DNA of 64,000 bases. Source: Chitinophaga sp. YR627. Its GTDB lineage: Bacteria; Bacteroidota; Bacteroidia; Chitinophagales; Chitinophagaceae. A program made the position numbers and the translations under genes. The number at the start of each line of letters is the position of its first letter. Within the stretch, counting starts at the first letter, position 1. Location of the stretch: assembly GCF_900114995.1 (NCBI RefSeq), contig NZ_FOUX01000001.1, positions 1,488,001-1,552,000 of the forward strand, in the 5' to 3' direction. The notes under the pieces are model-generated. The model did no database searches. It had not been told where the DNA came from and saw nothing but the letters and a program-made list of their open reading frames with translations. Shown one piece after another: positions 1 through 7,925 of this stretch.

Positions 1-632
1 ATGACCGTATCAAAACGCTGATCAATATGCAGGATATTCTGTTTGGTATAATCAATGACCTGGTCAGCCCCCCATGTTTTTGCTAAGACTGTTCCCTGCG
101 TACCAGCTACCGCTGTCACCCTGGCGCCGCGTTTTTTTGCGATCTGTATGGCGTATACGCCAATGCCACCTGTAGCCCCGTTTATCAGTACATCCTGGCC
201 TTTATGGATGTGGGCCAGTTCGTCAATGATCTGCAACGCTGAAAGTCCGGTTACAGGTAAGGCGGCTGCCTGTTCAAAAGAGATATTGGCAGGTTTGGGC
301 GCAAGGTCTGTTTCTTTGACAAGCACATAATCTGCCAGTGCGCCACCTTTAAATACATCGACTAAACCGATTACAGCATCGCCTGATTTAAAGCGGGTAA
401 TATTGCCACCAATGCTTTCTACAATACCAGAGAAGTCAATACCAATCGTTTTTGGGAATTTTGATCCGGACATCAGTTTCATTTCTCCACCATAGACTTT
501 CCAGTCCAGCGGATTAATAGAGACGGCTTTTACCCGGATGAGCAATTGATCTTTTTCCGGTACGGGTACTGCGTCTTCAATTATTTCCAGTACGTTTTCA
601 TTGCCAAACTGTTTATAGATTACTTTTTTCAT
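1..632 (-). CDS. NAD(P)H-dependent quinone oxidoreductase / zinc-independent alcohol dehydrogenase family (partial, C-terminus outside window)
   Basis: The gene starts at the ATG complementary to 630-632 and runs off the left edge, so about 210 residues are visible. The protein opens MKKVIYKQFGNENVLEI and has the GroES-like N-terminal half of the medium-chain dehydrogenase/reductase (MDR) superfamily. A nucleotide-binding turn, INGATGGIGVYAIQIA, follows near residue 150. The family reduces quinones or enones with NADPH; no cysteine zinc-site pattern is seen in the visible part, which favours the quinone oxidoreductase branch. It lies 87 bases downstream of the Old Yellow Enzyme gene on the same strand, behind a terminator-like hairpin, and both reduce activated double bonds or quinones. 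The exact substrate is unknown. Confidence 0.85.
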   Translation of the reverse strand, partial: MKKVIYKQFGNENVLEIIEDAVPVPEKDQLLIRVKAVSINPLDWKVYGGEMKLMSGSKFPKTIGIDFSGIVESIGGNITRFKSGDAVIGLVDVFKGGALADYVLVKETDLAPKPANISFEQAAALPVTGLSALQIIDELAHIHKGQDVLINGATGGIGVYAIQIAKKRGARVTAVAGTQGTVLAKTWGADQVIDYTKQNILHIDQRFDTV

Positions 633-663
633 AGAGCGTTGTTGTTGATTTTTTAGAAAGAAA

Positions 664-690
664 GACCCGGCAACCCTGACAGCTGCCGGG
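664..690 (-). terminator. hairpin after the Old Yellow Enzyme gene
   Basis: Seven-base perfect arms (666-672 and 684-690, CCCGGCA/TGCCGGG) with an 11-base loop lie about 30 bases past the stop codon of the gene at 720. On the minus strand the stem is followed by a T-rich stretch (TCTTTCTTTCT). It looks like a modest intrinsic terminator between two co-oriented genes. Confidence 0.5.
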
Positions 691-719
691 CTTTATGGTG
701 AATCATATGACAGGTGGAG

Positions 720-1787
720 TTAGTTTAATACCGGATAATCTGTATATCCCTGTTCGCCAGGCGCATATAAGGTCATATAATCCACCTCATTTAAAGGGTC
801 GTTTTTCTCCATCCTCCTCATGAAGTCAGGGTTGGCCAGAAAGCTTCTGCCAAAGGCAACAAGATCGGCAGCGCCGGTCTGTAACTTAGCGGCAGCTGTT
901 TCAGGTGTTAGTCCGTTACAGTAGATCAGTGTATTAGAAAACGCACTGCGTATTGCCTGATGCGTTTTTTCCGGAATGGCCGGGTTGTCAGAAATATGGA
1001 GATAAGCGATGTCCAGTTTACCTAATTCAGCACTCAGCCAGGCATAGGTATCATGTACTTCCGTCTCGTCATACGCCGGCATGTCACTCAGGGTAGAATA
1101 GGGGGAAAGACGTACACCTACCTTTTCCGCACCGATGGTCCGGGCAGTTCTTTCGGCTATTTCCAGTAGTAATCTGCTGCGGTTCTCTATCGATCCACCG
1201 TATTGGTCGGTACGATTATTTACAAGCGGATTGAGGGATTGCTCAAGGATATAGCCATTCGCACCATGCAGTTCTACGCCATCAAAGCCGGCTTTTACGG
1301 CATTTTCAGCAGCTTTTACAAAGTCATTGATCAGCTGTTCAATGCCCTGTACATCAAGCACTGTTGGTACAGAATGCTCCTGTATACCTTCTTTATCAGT
1401 AAAGATTTCACCGGCGGCTCTGACATCAGACATGCCAACGGGATGATATCCTTCCGGCAGATTGGCTACATGCGCGATCCGGCCGGTATGCATGAGTTGC
1501 AAGAAGATCTTTGATCCGCTTTCATGTACGACTTTTGTGACTGCCTGCCAGGCTGTTACCTGCGCTTCAGAGAAGATACCCGGAATGCGTGGATAGCCTA
1601 ATCCTTCAGGACTGGGTGATGTACCTTCGGTAACGATCAGACCAGCTCCGGAACGCTGTTTATAGTAGGTGGCCATAAGGTCATTCGGTACATTGCCCAG
1701 CGCCCTGCTTCTGGTCATAGGAGCCATTACAACATGATTTTTTAACTGTAATGAGCCTTTTGTATAAGACGTGAATAACTGTTTCAT
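720..1787 (-). CDS. Old Yellow Enzyme family NADH:flavin oxidoreductase (alkene reductase, NemA-like)
   Basis: A 355-residue FMN-dependent TIM-barrel ene-reductase, the usual length for the family. Visible hallmarks are APMTRSRA near the N-terminus, GFDGVELHGANGYILEQSL in the middle, the FMN/active-site stretch NNRTDQYGGSIENRSR, and FGRSFLANPDF near the C-terminus. Such enzymes reduce alpha,beta-unsaturated carbonyls, nitrate esters or nitroaromatics with NAD(P)H in the cytoplasm. The ATG at 1785-1787 (MKQLFTSYTKG) fits family N-termini better than an upstream in-frame ATG at 1826, which would add 13 unlikely residues. The co-oriented AraC gene starting at 2891 is the probable regulator. Confidence 0.9.
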   Translation of the reverse strand: MKQLFTSYTKGSLQLKNHVVMAPMTRSRALGNVPNDLMATYYKQRSGAGLIVTEGTSPSPEGLGYPRIPGIFSEAQVTAWQAVTKVVHESGSKIFLQLMHTGRIAHVANLPEGYHPVGMSDVRAAGEIFTDKEGIQEHSVPTVLDVQGIEQLINDFVKAAENAVKAGFDGVELHGANGYILEQSLNPLVNNRTDQYGGSIENRSRLLLEIAERTARTIGAEKVGVRLSPYSTLSDMPAYDETEVHDTYAWLSAELGKLDIAYLHISDNPAIPEKTHQAIRSAFSNTLIYCNGLTPETAAAKLQTGAADLVAFGRSFLANPDFMRRMEKNDPLNEVDYMTLYAPGEQGYTDYPVLN

Positions 1788-1910
1788 TTTTGCGATGTTT
1801 TTATTTACATCACAAAGTTGCATCATCTCAGGAGGGGCAAATAGCGCAAAAAGGCGGAAAAATAGTCTTAAACGACAGGCAAGGAGTATAGCTGCTTTTT
1901 ATACGACGGA

Positions 1911-2891
1911 TTATGAGTAAGAGAATTTCTTGGGATTCAATCCATAGTGTTTTTCAAACACCCTGCTAAAGTGACTCAGATTGGAAAAGCCCATTTCATA
2001 GCCCACTTCTGCAACAGAATGTTTACCCTGTTTTAACAGGAAAGCTGCTTCTTCCATTCTTGCCTGCTGGTAGTAGTTATAGATCGTAGCGCCAAAGGCT
2101 TGTTTAAAAAGCTGTTTAAGTTTGGTTTCACTCATGGCTGCGATCTGCGCCAGCTCCCGTAATACGGGTGGCACGCTGAGGTCGCGGATGATCTCATTGC
2201 GGATATGGAGTAGTCTTGCCGCGTCGGCATTGTTGATGTGCTGTTGTGGCGTATTCTCACGCGTTGACAGCTTGTGAAAGATCAGGTACAGCAATTCCTG
2301 TACTTTAATCTGCATATAGAAGTGGCTCAGGTTATCCTGCATATCAACAGTGCTCAGGTTTTTCAGCAGCAGCTTTGTTTCAGCTGTCATTTGCTCAAAG
2401 TAGAGAAAGGAATTACCACTGCCTGTGATGGTTTGCAAGGTGGAATTCAGCTGATTGGAGGCTAATAATGAGGTCAGATATTGCGGTTTAATCGCAACAA
2501 CCATATAATGGATAGAATGATTGGCGGGAAAACGGATGGTTGAGCTCAGGTCATTGGAGGTTACCTGGATCGCCGAATCCTCCCGCTGGGAAAACTGTAC
2601 ATACGGGTCATCATTATAGGCGATACCCAGTGGTTGTTCGTTGCTATAAAGGAATACGGTGATAAGGTCATTTCCCTGACCGGAAGTATTGCGTTTGATA
2701 ACAAGATCTTCTTTTAGTTGATACCGGTGAATGGTGATCTTGAAATCCGGGCCGAAATCCAGTTTGCTAATAGATCCTTCGCCTAAATATTCAGGTATTA
2801 CCAGCAAATTATCATTTACCGTCGCCCCGATATGGCGGGCAAAGTAGGTCATAAAATCGAAATCGGGCGTTGCTGAAAAGCTGAATATCAT
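1911..2891 (-). CDS. AraC family transcriptional regulator
   Basis: A 326-residue protein with a poorly conserved N-terminal sensing half and a C-terminal AraC/XylS double helix-turn-helix (about residues 225-326). The DNA-binding part contains AAMSETKLKQLFKQAFG and the signature GYEMGFSNLSHFSRVFEKHYG before a final PKKFS. Its C-terminal half closely resembles the regulator at 49514, so the two are paralogues. It lies directly upstream of the Old Yellow Enzyme gene on the same strand, suggesting control of that redox module. The inducer is unknown. Confidence 0.9.
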   Translation of the reverse strand: MIFSFSATPDFDFMTYFARHIGATVNDNLLVIPEYLGEGSISKLDFGPDFKITIHRYQLKEDLVIKRNTSGQGNDLITVFLYSNEQPLGIAYNDDPYVQFSQREDSAIQVTSNDLSSTIRFPANHSIHYMVVAIKPQYLTSLLASNQLNSTLQTITGSGNSFLYFEQMTAETKLLLKNLSTVDMQDNLSHFYMQIKVQELLYLIFHKLSTRENTPQQHINNADAARLLHIRNEIIRDLSVPPVLRELAQIAAMSETKLKQLFKQAFGATIYNYYQQARMEEAAFLLKQGKHSVAEVGYEMGFSNLSHFSRVFEKHYGLNPKKFSYS

Positions 2892-2938
2892 CCTGCTGGC
2901 TTTTGGCTATTGCAGCAATTTATAACTTTAAACTGAAA

Positions 2939-2964
2939 ATCAGGAGCATAGTCATGCCCCTGAT
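2939..2964 (-). promoter_or_regulatory. imperfect palindrome upstream of the AraC gene
   Basis: Eleven-base arms (2939-2949 and 2954-2964, ATCAGGAGCAT against ATGCCCCTGAT) around a 4-base spacer. Ten of 11 positions pair, and the odd one becomes G-U in a minus-strand transcript. It lies 48 bases before the AraC start codon, so it could be an operator or a leader hairpin. Confidence 0.3.
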
Positions 2965-3019
2965 ATAGTAGCTATAGCCGTTCAGTTTCGTCTGAAATAT
3001 GCCGGAAAAAGCCCAATAA

Positions 3020-3050
3020 CATCAGGATGTGCGACATGCGCATCCTGATG
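3020..3050 (-). terminator. hairpin after the nmrA-like gene
   Basis: Perfect 10-base arms CATCAGGATG/CATCCTGATG are extended inward by a G-U and two G-C pairs around a small loop. The hairpin starts 9 bases past the stop codon of the minus-strand gene ending at 3059 and is followed on that strand by TTATTGGGCTTTTT. It probably acts as a terminator. Confidence 0.5.
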
Positions 3051-3058
3051 CCTGTTTG

Positions 3059-3946
3059 TTAAGCCTGCTGATATCTGGTTTTAAATTCTTCTGCAAATTG
3101 GGGCAATTTCGTACTACCGGTCACCGTTGCACCTTTGTCAAAGAAGTCTTTGGTGATAATCCCTGCTCTTACACCCTGACCTAATTCAGTGATCAAACCC
3201 GCCAGTTCTGAAGAAAGGCCTGCGGCTGTCATTCCCTGCTGTAACTGGCCATCCGGGATAAATGTCCAGGATAAATCCGGTTTACCGATCGCCTGGCCAA
3301 ATAACGCAGCTATTTCATTCCCTGTCGAAATATCGCTGACAACATATTTGACTTCAAAGCCGTTCCCGGTCTGCTGCAGTTCATGTACAATGGCATTTGC
3401 CAGGTCTCCGGGGTATGTAAGCGCCAGCTGAACATCTCCACCGTAGTTATTGCCAAAAATATTCCTCGCTTTGATTAGCGGAATATCCCTGAGAAAATTA
3501 ACATAGAAGAAGCCTGATCTCAATACGGTGATATTGACGTCTGATAATTGCTTAAATAGCTGTTCTACACGGTGTACGCCCTGTACCGGACCAGTACCCT
3601 GAGGGGCGTCTGCACCAACACTGCTGAGGAAAACCACACGCTTAATACCGGTGTTTCTGATGGCGGTGGCATATGCCTGTCCGGCGCTGGTGATATTGTC
3701 AATCATATTTGTAGACCCCATTGCAGGAGGCATCATCGCATAAATAGCGTCAGCACCGGTAAAGGTGGTTGTCAGGAAGGATGTATCAGCTATGGAGCCT
3801 ACAGCTGCTGTGGCGCCCAATGCTTCGATTGCGCTCTTTTTATCTGGATTGCTGGTGATAACGGTTACGTCATGACCTGCTTCAATTAATTGTTTTACTA
3901 CGGGGGTGGCTACATTACCTAGTGAGCCTGCTGTTATAATTTTCAT
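3059..3946 (-). CDS. NmrA-like NAD(P)-binding oxidoreductase
   Basis: A 295-residue atypical short-chain dehydrogenase of the NmrA/HSCARG type. It opens MKIITAGSLGNVATPVVKQL, a Rossmann glycine motif (here GSLGNV rather than GxxGxxG), and contains VVFLSSVGADAP at the end of the fourth strand. The classical YxxxK pair is not evident, as expected for NmrA-like proteins that sense or use NADPH, often against quinones. Its promoter region lies between it and the divergent VOC gene at 4163. The function is assigned at family level only. Confidence 0.85.
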   Translation of the reverse strand: MKIITAGSLGNVATPVVKQLIEAGHDVTVITSNPDKKSAIEALGATAAVGSIADTSFLTTTFTGADAIYAMMPPAMGSTNMIDNITSAGQAYATAIRNTGIKRVVFLSSVGADAPQGTGPVQGVHRVEQLFKQLSDVNITVLRSGFFYVNFLRDIPLIKARNIFGNNYGGDVQLALTYPGDLANAIVHELQQTGNGFEVKYVVSDISTGNEIAALFGQAIGKPDLSWTFIPDGQLQQGMTAAGLSSELAGLITELGQGVRAGIITKDFFDKGATVTGSTKLPQFAEEFKTRYQQA

Positions 3947-4162
3947 GTCGTCCTGTTTTTATTGATTGAGTATTGTTTTATGAATACAAAGGACGGCAGA
4001 AAGGGCTACCTGAAATAACAGGAAACGACTGGAAATTAGTCCATTCCGACAAGTATGAATCTGTACTAAGTATGCAGATTATTGCATATTATCGCAAAAT
4101 GTTGCATGTTTGTATTGTCAGCCTGGAGGCATCCGGGAACAAAACATCAAACAACTTAGCAT

Positions 4163-4558
4163 ATGAAGATAGACCACGTCGCTTTTTGGGTAGAAGACCT
4201 GGAGGCTATGAGAAACTTTTACCTGACATATTTTGATACCACCTGCGGAGAGCGGTATGTTAATCCTGTGAAACAGTTTTCTTCCTATTTCATCACCTTC
4301 AATGATGGCGGGAGCAGAATAGAGTTAATGCATCGGGCTGATATAGGGGGCAGTAACCAGCATCGTGGTTTCGTTACAGGAATAGCTCATCTTGCTATTA
4401 CAGTGGGCGACCGTCAGCAGGTTGATACAATGATAGCGCATTTCAGCGCGCAGGGCTTTAAAGTTATAGGAGAGCCAAGGGTAAGCGGAGATGGATATTA
4501 TGAAGGGGTGATCCTTGATCCGGAGGAAAATGTGATCGAATTGCTTGCTGAGAATTAA
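4163..4558 (+). CDS. VOC (glyoxalase/bleomycin resistance) family protein
   Basis: A 131-residue single-domain vicinal oxygen chelate protein. It begins MKIDHVAFWVEDLEAMRNFY and ends GVILDPEENVIELLAEN, the two half-sites that normally bring the metal-binding His and Glu together. Residues around H5, the GIAHLAITV strand and the final E of VIELL fit a metal-dependent fold. Substrate candidates include methylglyoxal adducts, antibiotics or catechols; none can be chosen from the sequence. It is divergent from the nmrA-like gene with a 216-base shared promoter region. Confidence 0.85.
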   Translation: MKIDHVAFWVEDLEAMRNFYLTYFDTTCGERYVNPVKQFSSYFITFNDGGSRIELMHRADIGGSNQHRGFVTGIAHLAITVGDRQQVDTMIAHFSAQGFKVIGEPRVSGDGYYEGVILDPEENVIELLAEN

Positions 4559-4672
4559 AAAACTGGGGGAAACAGCCTGGGTTAGGGATAATGATGTAAG
4601 TTGGCTGTAATCTATCGGATTAAATTAAAAACGGCTGGATATCAGGCTAATGCGACCTTAGACAGTCATACA

Positions 4673-4939
4673 TTACTCTAATGTCCAGAGTGCACTATTA
4701 TCAACTGCACTATATAATGTGATGTCCTCTTCATTCATTTGAATACGGAACAAACTTTCATTTGCGATTTGCTTCGATGCCTGCATATAAAATATGCCAT
4801 CCAGCATATGAATGACAATGGGTATGATCGCGCGGCGGTCTATCAAGAGGGCATTATTTACAAATCTGAATTTAAACTGTTCAGTTCTGTCATAATAAGT
4901 TCTGCTATGTAATCGTGCATATATATCCCCTACGGTCAT
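4673..4939 (-). CDS. hypothetical protein, 88 aa
   Basis: A small protein without a recognised domain. It is mixed in composition, with a central hydrophobic strand (RAIIPIVIHMLDGIFYM) and an acidic C-terminus, and shows no signal peptide or clear membrane segment. It lies 62 bases downstream of the RRM gene on the same strand, separated by a hairpin, so it may be expressed by read-through or from its own promoter. It is kept as a real gene because the reading frame fills the interval and has ordinary residue usage. Confidence 0.55.
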   Translation of the reverse strand: MTVGDIYARLHSRTYYDRTEQFKFRFVNNALLIDRRAIIPIVIHMLDGIFYMQASKQIANESLFRIQMNEEDITLYSAVDNSALWTLE

Positions 4940-4957
4940 AATAGAAATTTAAATTAT

Positions 4958-4983
4958 GGGAAAAGAGAATGATCTCTTTTCCC
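4958..4983 (-). terminator. hairpin after the RRM gene
   Basis: Perfect 11-base arms GGGAAAAGAGA/TCTCTTTTCCC with a 4-base loop, 19 bases past the RRM stop codon on the minus strand. The following bases are AT-rich but not a pure T run, so it may be an intrinsic terminator or a 3' stabilising hairpin. Confidence 0.5.
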
Positions 4984-5001
4984 GTAAATGCTTTTATATA
5001 A

Positions 5002-5280
5002 TTACCAACGATCATTGTAAGACCGGGCTGGCTTTTCCTCCCTTGGTCTTGCCTGGCTCGCAGCAACTGTTTTTCCGTCTACTAAAGAACCGTTCACTTC
5101 TTTAATCGCTTTTTCCGCCTCAACATCGTTGGGCATAGTAACGAAGCCAAATCCTCTGCTACGGTTTGTGAATTTATCAATAATGACATTTGCTGAACTC
5201 ACAACGCCATGTTTGGAAAACAGGTTAGTGAGGTCCTCTTTTCCAAGAAAAGGACTGAGGTTGGACACATAGATATCCAT
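5002..5280 (-). CDS. RNA recognition motif (RRM) RNA-binding protein
   Basis: A 92-residue protein made almost entirely of one RRM. RNP2 is IYVSNL at residues 3-8 and RNP1 is RGFGFVTM at 42-49, with the aromatic residues that stack on RNA present in both. A short basic tail (RPREEKPARSYNDRW) follows. Such single-RRM proteins are common in Bacteroidota and cyanobacteria; in Bacteroides they act as broad post-transcriptional regulators. The gene is divergent from the Kai operon across a 267-base region, leaving room for a long leader. Confidence 0.92.
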   Translation of the reverse strand: MDIYVSNLSPFLGKEDLTNLFSKHGVVSSANVIIDKFTNRSRGFGFVTMPNDVEAEKAIKEVNGSLVDGKTVAASQARPREEKPARSYNDRW

Positions 5281-5547
5281 ATTATAGTCTATTTATTTGT
5301 GAAAAATAATCGAATGAGGTAACGCAGGTGGTAAAAAAGAAGACTGTGAAAGAAACTAGGTTACTAATGCAATAAACTCAAACTGTAATCTCGTTAAAGG
5401 TATGGCTTATTTAAACTTTCACCTAATTTATTATTTCCATGGATAAACGGAGGGCTAACGGTTCAAATTTATACTTATCTTCCGTTATAAACATGCCGGC
5501 TCATAAGCCAGGCAAAATCAGGATTTAGATCATTTAAAAGTCATTGA
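5281..5547. other. intergenic region between the RRM gene and the Kai operon
   Basis: These 267 bases separate two divergent transcription units and must hold both promoters. The region is AT-rich. I could not place a convincing TAnnTTTG box for the Kai operon by eye. No open frame of note was seen. Confidence 0.4.
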
Positions 5548-7272
5548 ATGGCCCGTTTAACTAAGAACAAACACGAGCAGACTTTAGCTAAGAAACCCAC
5601 TGGTATTACAGGTTTTGATGAAATTACGGGAGGAGGGCTACCGGAAGCGCGCCCCTCATTGATTTGTGGTGAAGCCGGTGCAGGGAAGACGCTTTTCTCC
5701 ATCGAATTCATTATCAGGGGCGCCATTGAATTTGGGGAACCTGGTGTTATTATGACATTTGAGGAGAAGGCAGATGACCTCGAAAAGAACGTGCTTTCGC
5801 TGGGTTTTGACTTGAAAAAGTTACAAAAACAAGGTCTGGTCTGGATAGACCATGTACATATAGACCGGACGGAAATTGAAGAAACAGGTGAATATGACCT
5901 GGATGGTTTATTCATCAGGCTTGGTCATGCAATTGACAGTATCGGCGCCAAACGGGTAATGCTCGATACTATAGAAAACTTATTTAGCGGGTTATCTAAT
6001 GAGGGAATTTTACGTGCCGAGTTACGCCGATTGTTCGGCTGGCTGAAAGAAAAGGGGGTAACTACCATTATTACAGCTGAAAGAGGGCAGAACTCGCTTA
6101 CCCGTCAGGGACTGGAGGAGTATGTATCTGATTGTGTCATTTTGCTTGAACACCGCGTTATTAATCATATTTCCACAAGGCTTCTTCGCGTTGTGAAGTA
6201 CAGAGGTTCTTTACATGGCACGAACGAATATCCGTTTTTAATTGACGAAGAGGGCTTCTCTGTTCTTCCCGTCACTTCATTGAAACTGGACAATAATGTA
6301 TCCCCTCAGCGTATTTCATCTGGTATTCCTACGCTTGACGCCATGTTGGGAGGGAATGGATTTTTCAGAGGTAGCTCTATACTGGTATCTGGTACTGCCG
6401 GAACGGGTAAAACAAGTATTGCATCTTACTTCGCAGATGCATCCTGCAAAAGAAAAGAGCGCTGCCTGTATTTTGCATTTGAAGAGTCTCCCAAACAGAT
6501 CACCCGTAATATGAAGTCTATCGGCATAGATCTTCAGAAACATGTAGATGCAGGATTACTGGAAATTCATTCCTCCAGGCCAACGTTATATGGTCTGGAA
6601 ATGCACCTGGTGGCTATGCATAAGGTCATAAAGAAGTTTAAACCCCGCACGGTCATTATTGATCCTATTACGAACCTGATAACAATCGGTTCCATGTCCG
6701 AGGTCAAGTCAATGTTAATACGTCTTATTGACTTTCTGCAATCGGAGAATATCACGGTAATATTCACTGCCCTGGTATTCGAAAAGGAAGCAACCACCCA
6801 AACGGATGAAGGTGTATCTTCTCTGGTGGATGCGTGGGTGCTTGTACGGGATCTTGAATCAAACGGAGAAAGAAACCGTGGAATTTATATCATGAAATCC
6901 CGGGGGATGGAACATAGTAACCAGGTCCGGGAGTTTGTGATAAGAGATACAGGATTGGAACTGATAGATGTTTACCAGGGTCCTAACGGCATTCTTGTTG
7001 GCTCCGCCCGCAGAGCGCAGGAATTGACGGAAGCCACAGGGATGGAATTGCGTACACATGCGATGAGTCGCAAGGACCGCGAAGTGGAAAGAAAACGCAT
7101 GGTGCTGGAGGCGAAAATAGCTTCGCTGAGAGAAGAGTTTGAGTCCGTGCAGGATGAGTTGAACAGGACCTTCCTGGAAGAAGAATTAACAAATTCCATT
7201 ATGGCGAAAAACAGACAGGACCTCAGTAACAATCGTACTAACCGAAAACCGGGCAATGGCAAAAGGAAATAA
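5548..7272 (+). CDS. kaiC: KaiC-like circadian clock ATPase/autokinase
   Basis: A 574-residue double-RecA protein with the domain order of cyanobacterial KaiC. CI carries Walker A GEAGAGKT (41-48) and the catalytic pair E72-E73. CII carries Walker A GTAGTGKT (282-289) and E312-E313. The cyanobacterial autophosphorylation site T426/S431/T432 aligns with T419, S424 and S425, so phosphorylatable residues are kept but as Ser-Ser. The cyanobacterial KaiA-binding tail is replaced by a charged, coiled-coil-like stretch (about 505-548) and a basic end. No kaiA is present. The gene overlaps the first kaiB by 17 bases. By family it is an ATP-driven timer or signalling switch; true oscillation is not implied. 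Confidence 0.95.
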   Translation: MARLTKNKHEQTLAKKPTGITGFDEITGGGLPEARPSLICGEAGAGKTLFSIEFIIRGAIEFGEPGVIMTFEEKADDLEKNVLSLGFDLKKLQKQGLVWIDHVHIDRTEIEETGEYDLDGLFIRLGHAIDSIGAKRVMLDTIENLFSGLSNEGILRAELRRLFGWLKEKGVTTIITAERGQNSLTRQGLEEYVSDCVILLEHRVINHISTRLLRVVKYRGSLHGTNEYPFLIDEEGFSVLPVTSLKLDNNVSPQRISSGIPTLDAMLGGNGFFRGSSILVSGTAGTGKTSIASYFADASCKRKERCLYFAFEESPKQITRNMKSIGIDLQKHVDAGLLEIHSSRPTLYGLEMHLVAMHKVIKKFKPRTVIIDPITNLITIGSMSEVKSMLIRLIDFLQSENITVIFTALVFEKEATTQTDEGVSSLVDAWVLVRDLESNGERNRGIYIMKSRGMEHSNQVREFVIRDTGLELIDVYQGPNGILVGSARRAQELTEATGMELRTHAMSRKDREVERKRMVLEAKIASLREEFESVQDELNRTFLEEELTNSIMAKNRQDLSNNRTNRKPGNGKRK

Positions 7273-7603
7273 AGAAAAACAACCGGTAGCTTCCCCGCAC
7301 ACTAAAAGTAATAAAACACAGAAGGAGAGATGGCAGCTCCGGTTATATGTTGCAGGTAATACCCCTAAATCTGTAGCTGCGCTCGCTAATCTCAAACGAT
7401 ATTGCGAGGAGCATCTTAAGGGCAGGTATGAACTGGAGGTAATCGATCTGCTTGTTCAGCCACAGCTGGCGGCCGGAGATCAGATACTTGCCATTCCAAC
7501 CCTTGTAAGAAAGGTGCCTGTTCCTGTCCGGAAGATCATCGGAGACCTGTCTAATGAGGAAAAGGTACTGGTTGGACTCGATATCAAACCTGTAAAAGTT
7601 TAA
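7256..7603 (+). CDS. kaiB: KaiB-like protein 1 (canonical)
   Basis: A 115-residue protein with a 25-residue basic N-terminal extension and one KaiB domain. [37 protein letters not shown] and [18 protein letters not shown] match cyanobacterial KaiB strongly. G108 and D110 in GLD correspond to positions that balance the ground-state and thioredoxin-like folds in KaiB. KaiB binds the CI ring of KaiC. The start codon lies inside the end of kaiC, so translation is probably coupled, and the stop codon is one base before the second kaiB. Confidence 0.95.
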   Translation: MAKGNKEKQPVASPHTKSNKTQKERWQLRLYVAGNTPKSVAALANLKRYCEEHLKGRYELEVIDLLVQPQLAAGDQILAIPTLVRKVPVPVRKIIGDLSNEEKVLVGLDIKPVKV

Positions 7604-7604
7604 C

Positions 7605-7925
7605 ATGGCATATATGGGAAAACAAGACAGAGAAGATGCGGATACATCTGAATATATGCTTCGGTTATTTATTACGGGCAGTACGCCAAATTCAATCCGG
7701 GCAGTCTCAAACATCCGTCAGATATGCGAAACGTATTTAAAGGGAAGGTATTCCCTGGAAATCATCGATGTCTATCAGGAACCAGGATTAGCGCAGCAGG
7801 AGCAAATAGTGGCATTGCCGTTATTAATTAAAAAGCGGCCGCTGCCGCAACGTAAATTGATTGGAGACTTGTCAGAAGTTGATAAAATATTAAAAATACT
7901 GGACGTGAATAAGGATAATGGATAG
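7605..7925 (+). CDS. kaiB: KaiB-like protein 2 (divergent)
   Basis: A 106-residue second KaiB domain, clearly diverged from its neighbour: YMLRLFITGSTPNSIRAV, LEIIDVYQEPGLA, and KLIGDLSEVDKILKILDV. The glycine of the GLD motif is replaced by isoleucine (I98). It overlaps the following kinase gene by 8 bases. Known Kai clusters outside cyanobacteria often hold more than one kaiB. This copy could bind KaiC differently or act as an adaptor to the kinase; that is inference. Confidence 0.92.
   Translation: MAYMGKQDREDADTSEYMLRLFITGSTPNSIRAVSNIRQICETYLKGRYSLEIIDVYQEPGLAQQEQIVALPLLIKKRPLPQRKLIGDLSEVDKILKILDVNKDNG

Noticed and set aside
3572..3889. Plus-strand 105-codon frame opposite the nmrA-like gene
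   Set aside because: It is cysteine/glycine-rich with no domain and lies fully opposite a supported Rossmann-fold gene.
5281..5547. A kaiA gene or KaiA-like frame near the Kai operon
   Set aside because: No frame of suitable length or similarity exists either side of the operon.
5541..5915. Minus-strand open frame of 124 codons within kaiC
   Set aside because: It lies opposite the strongly conserved CI domain of KaiC and has a serine/proline-rich composition typical of an antisense shadow.
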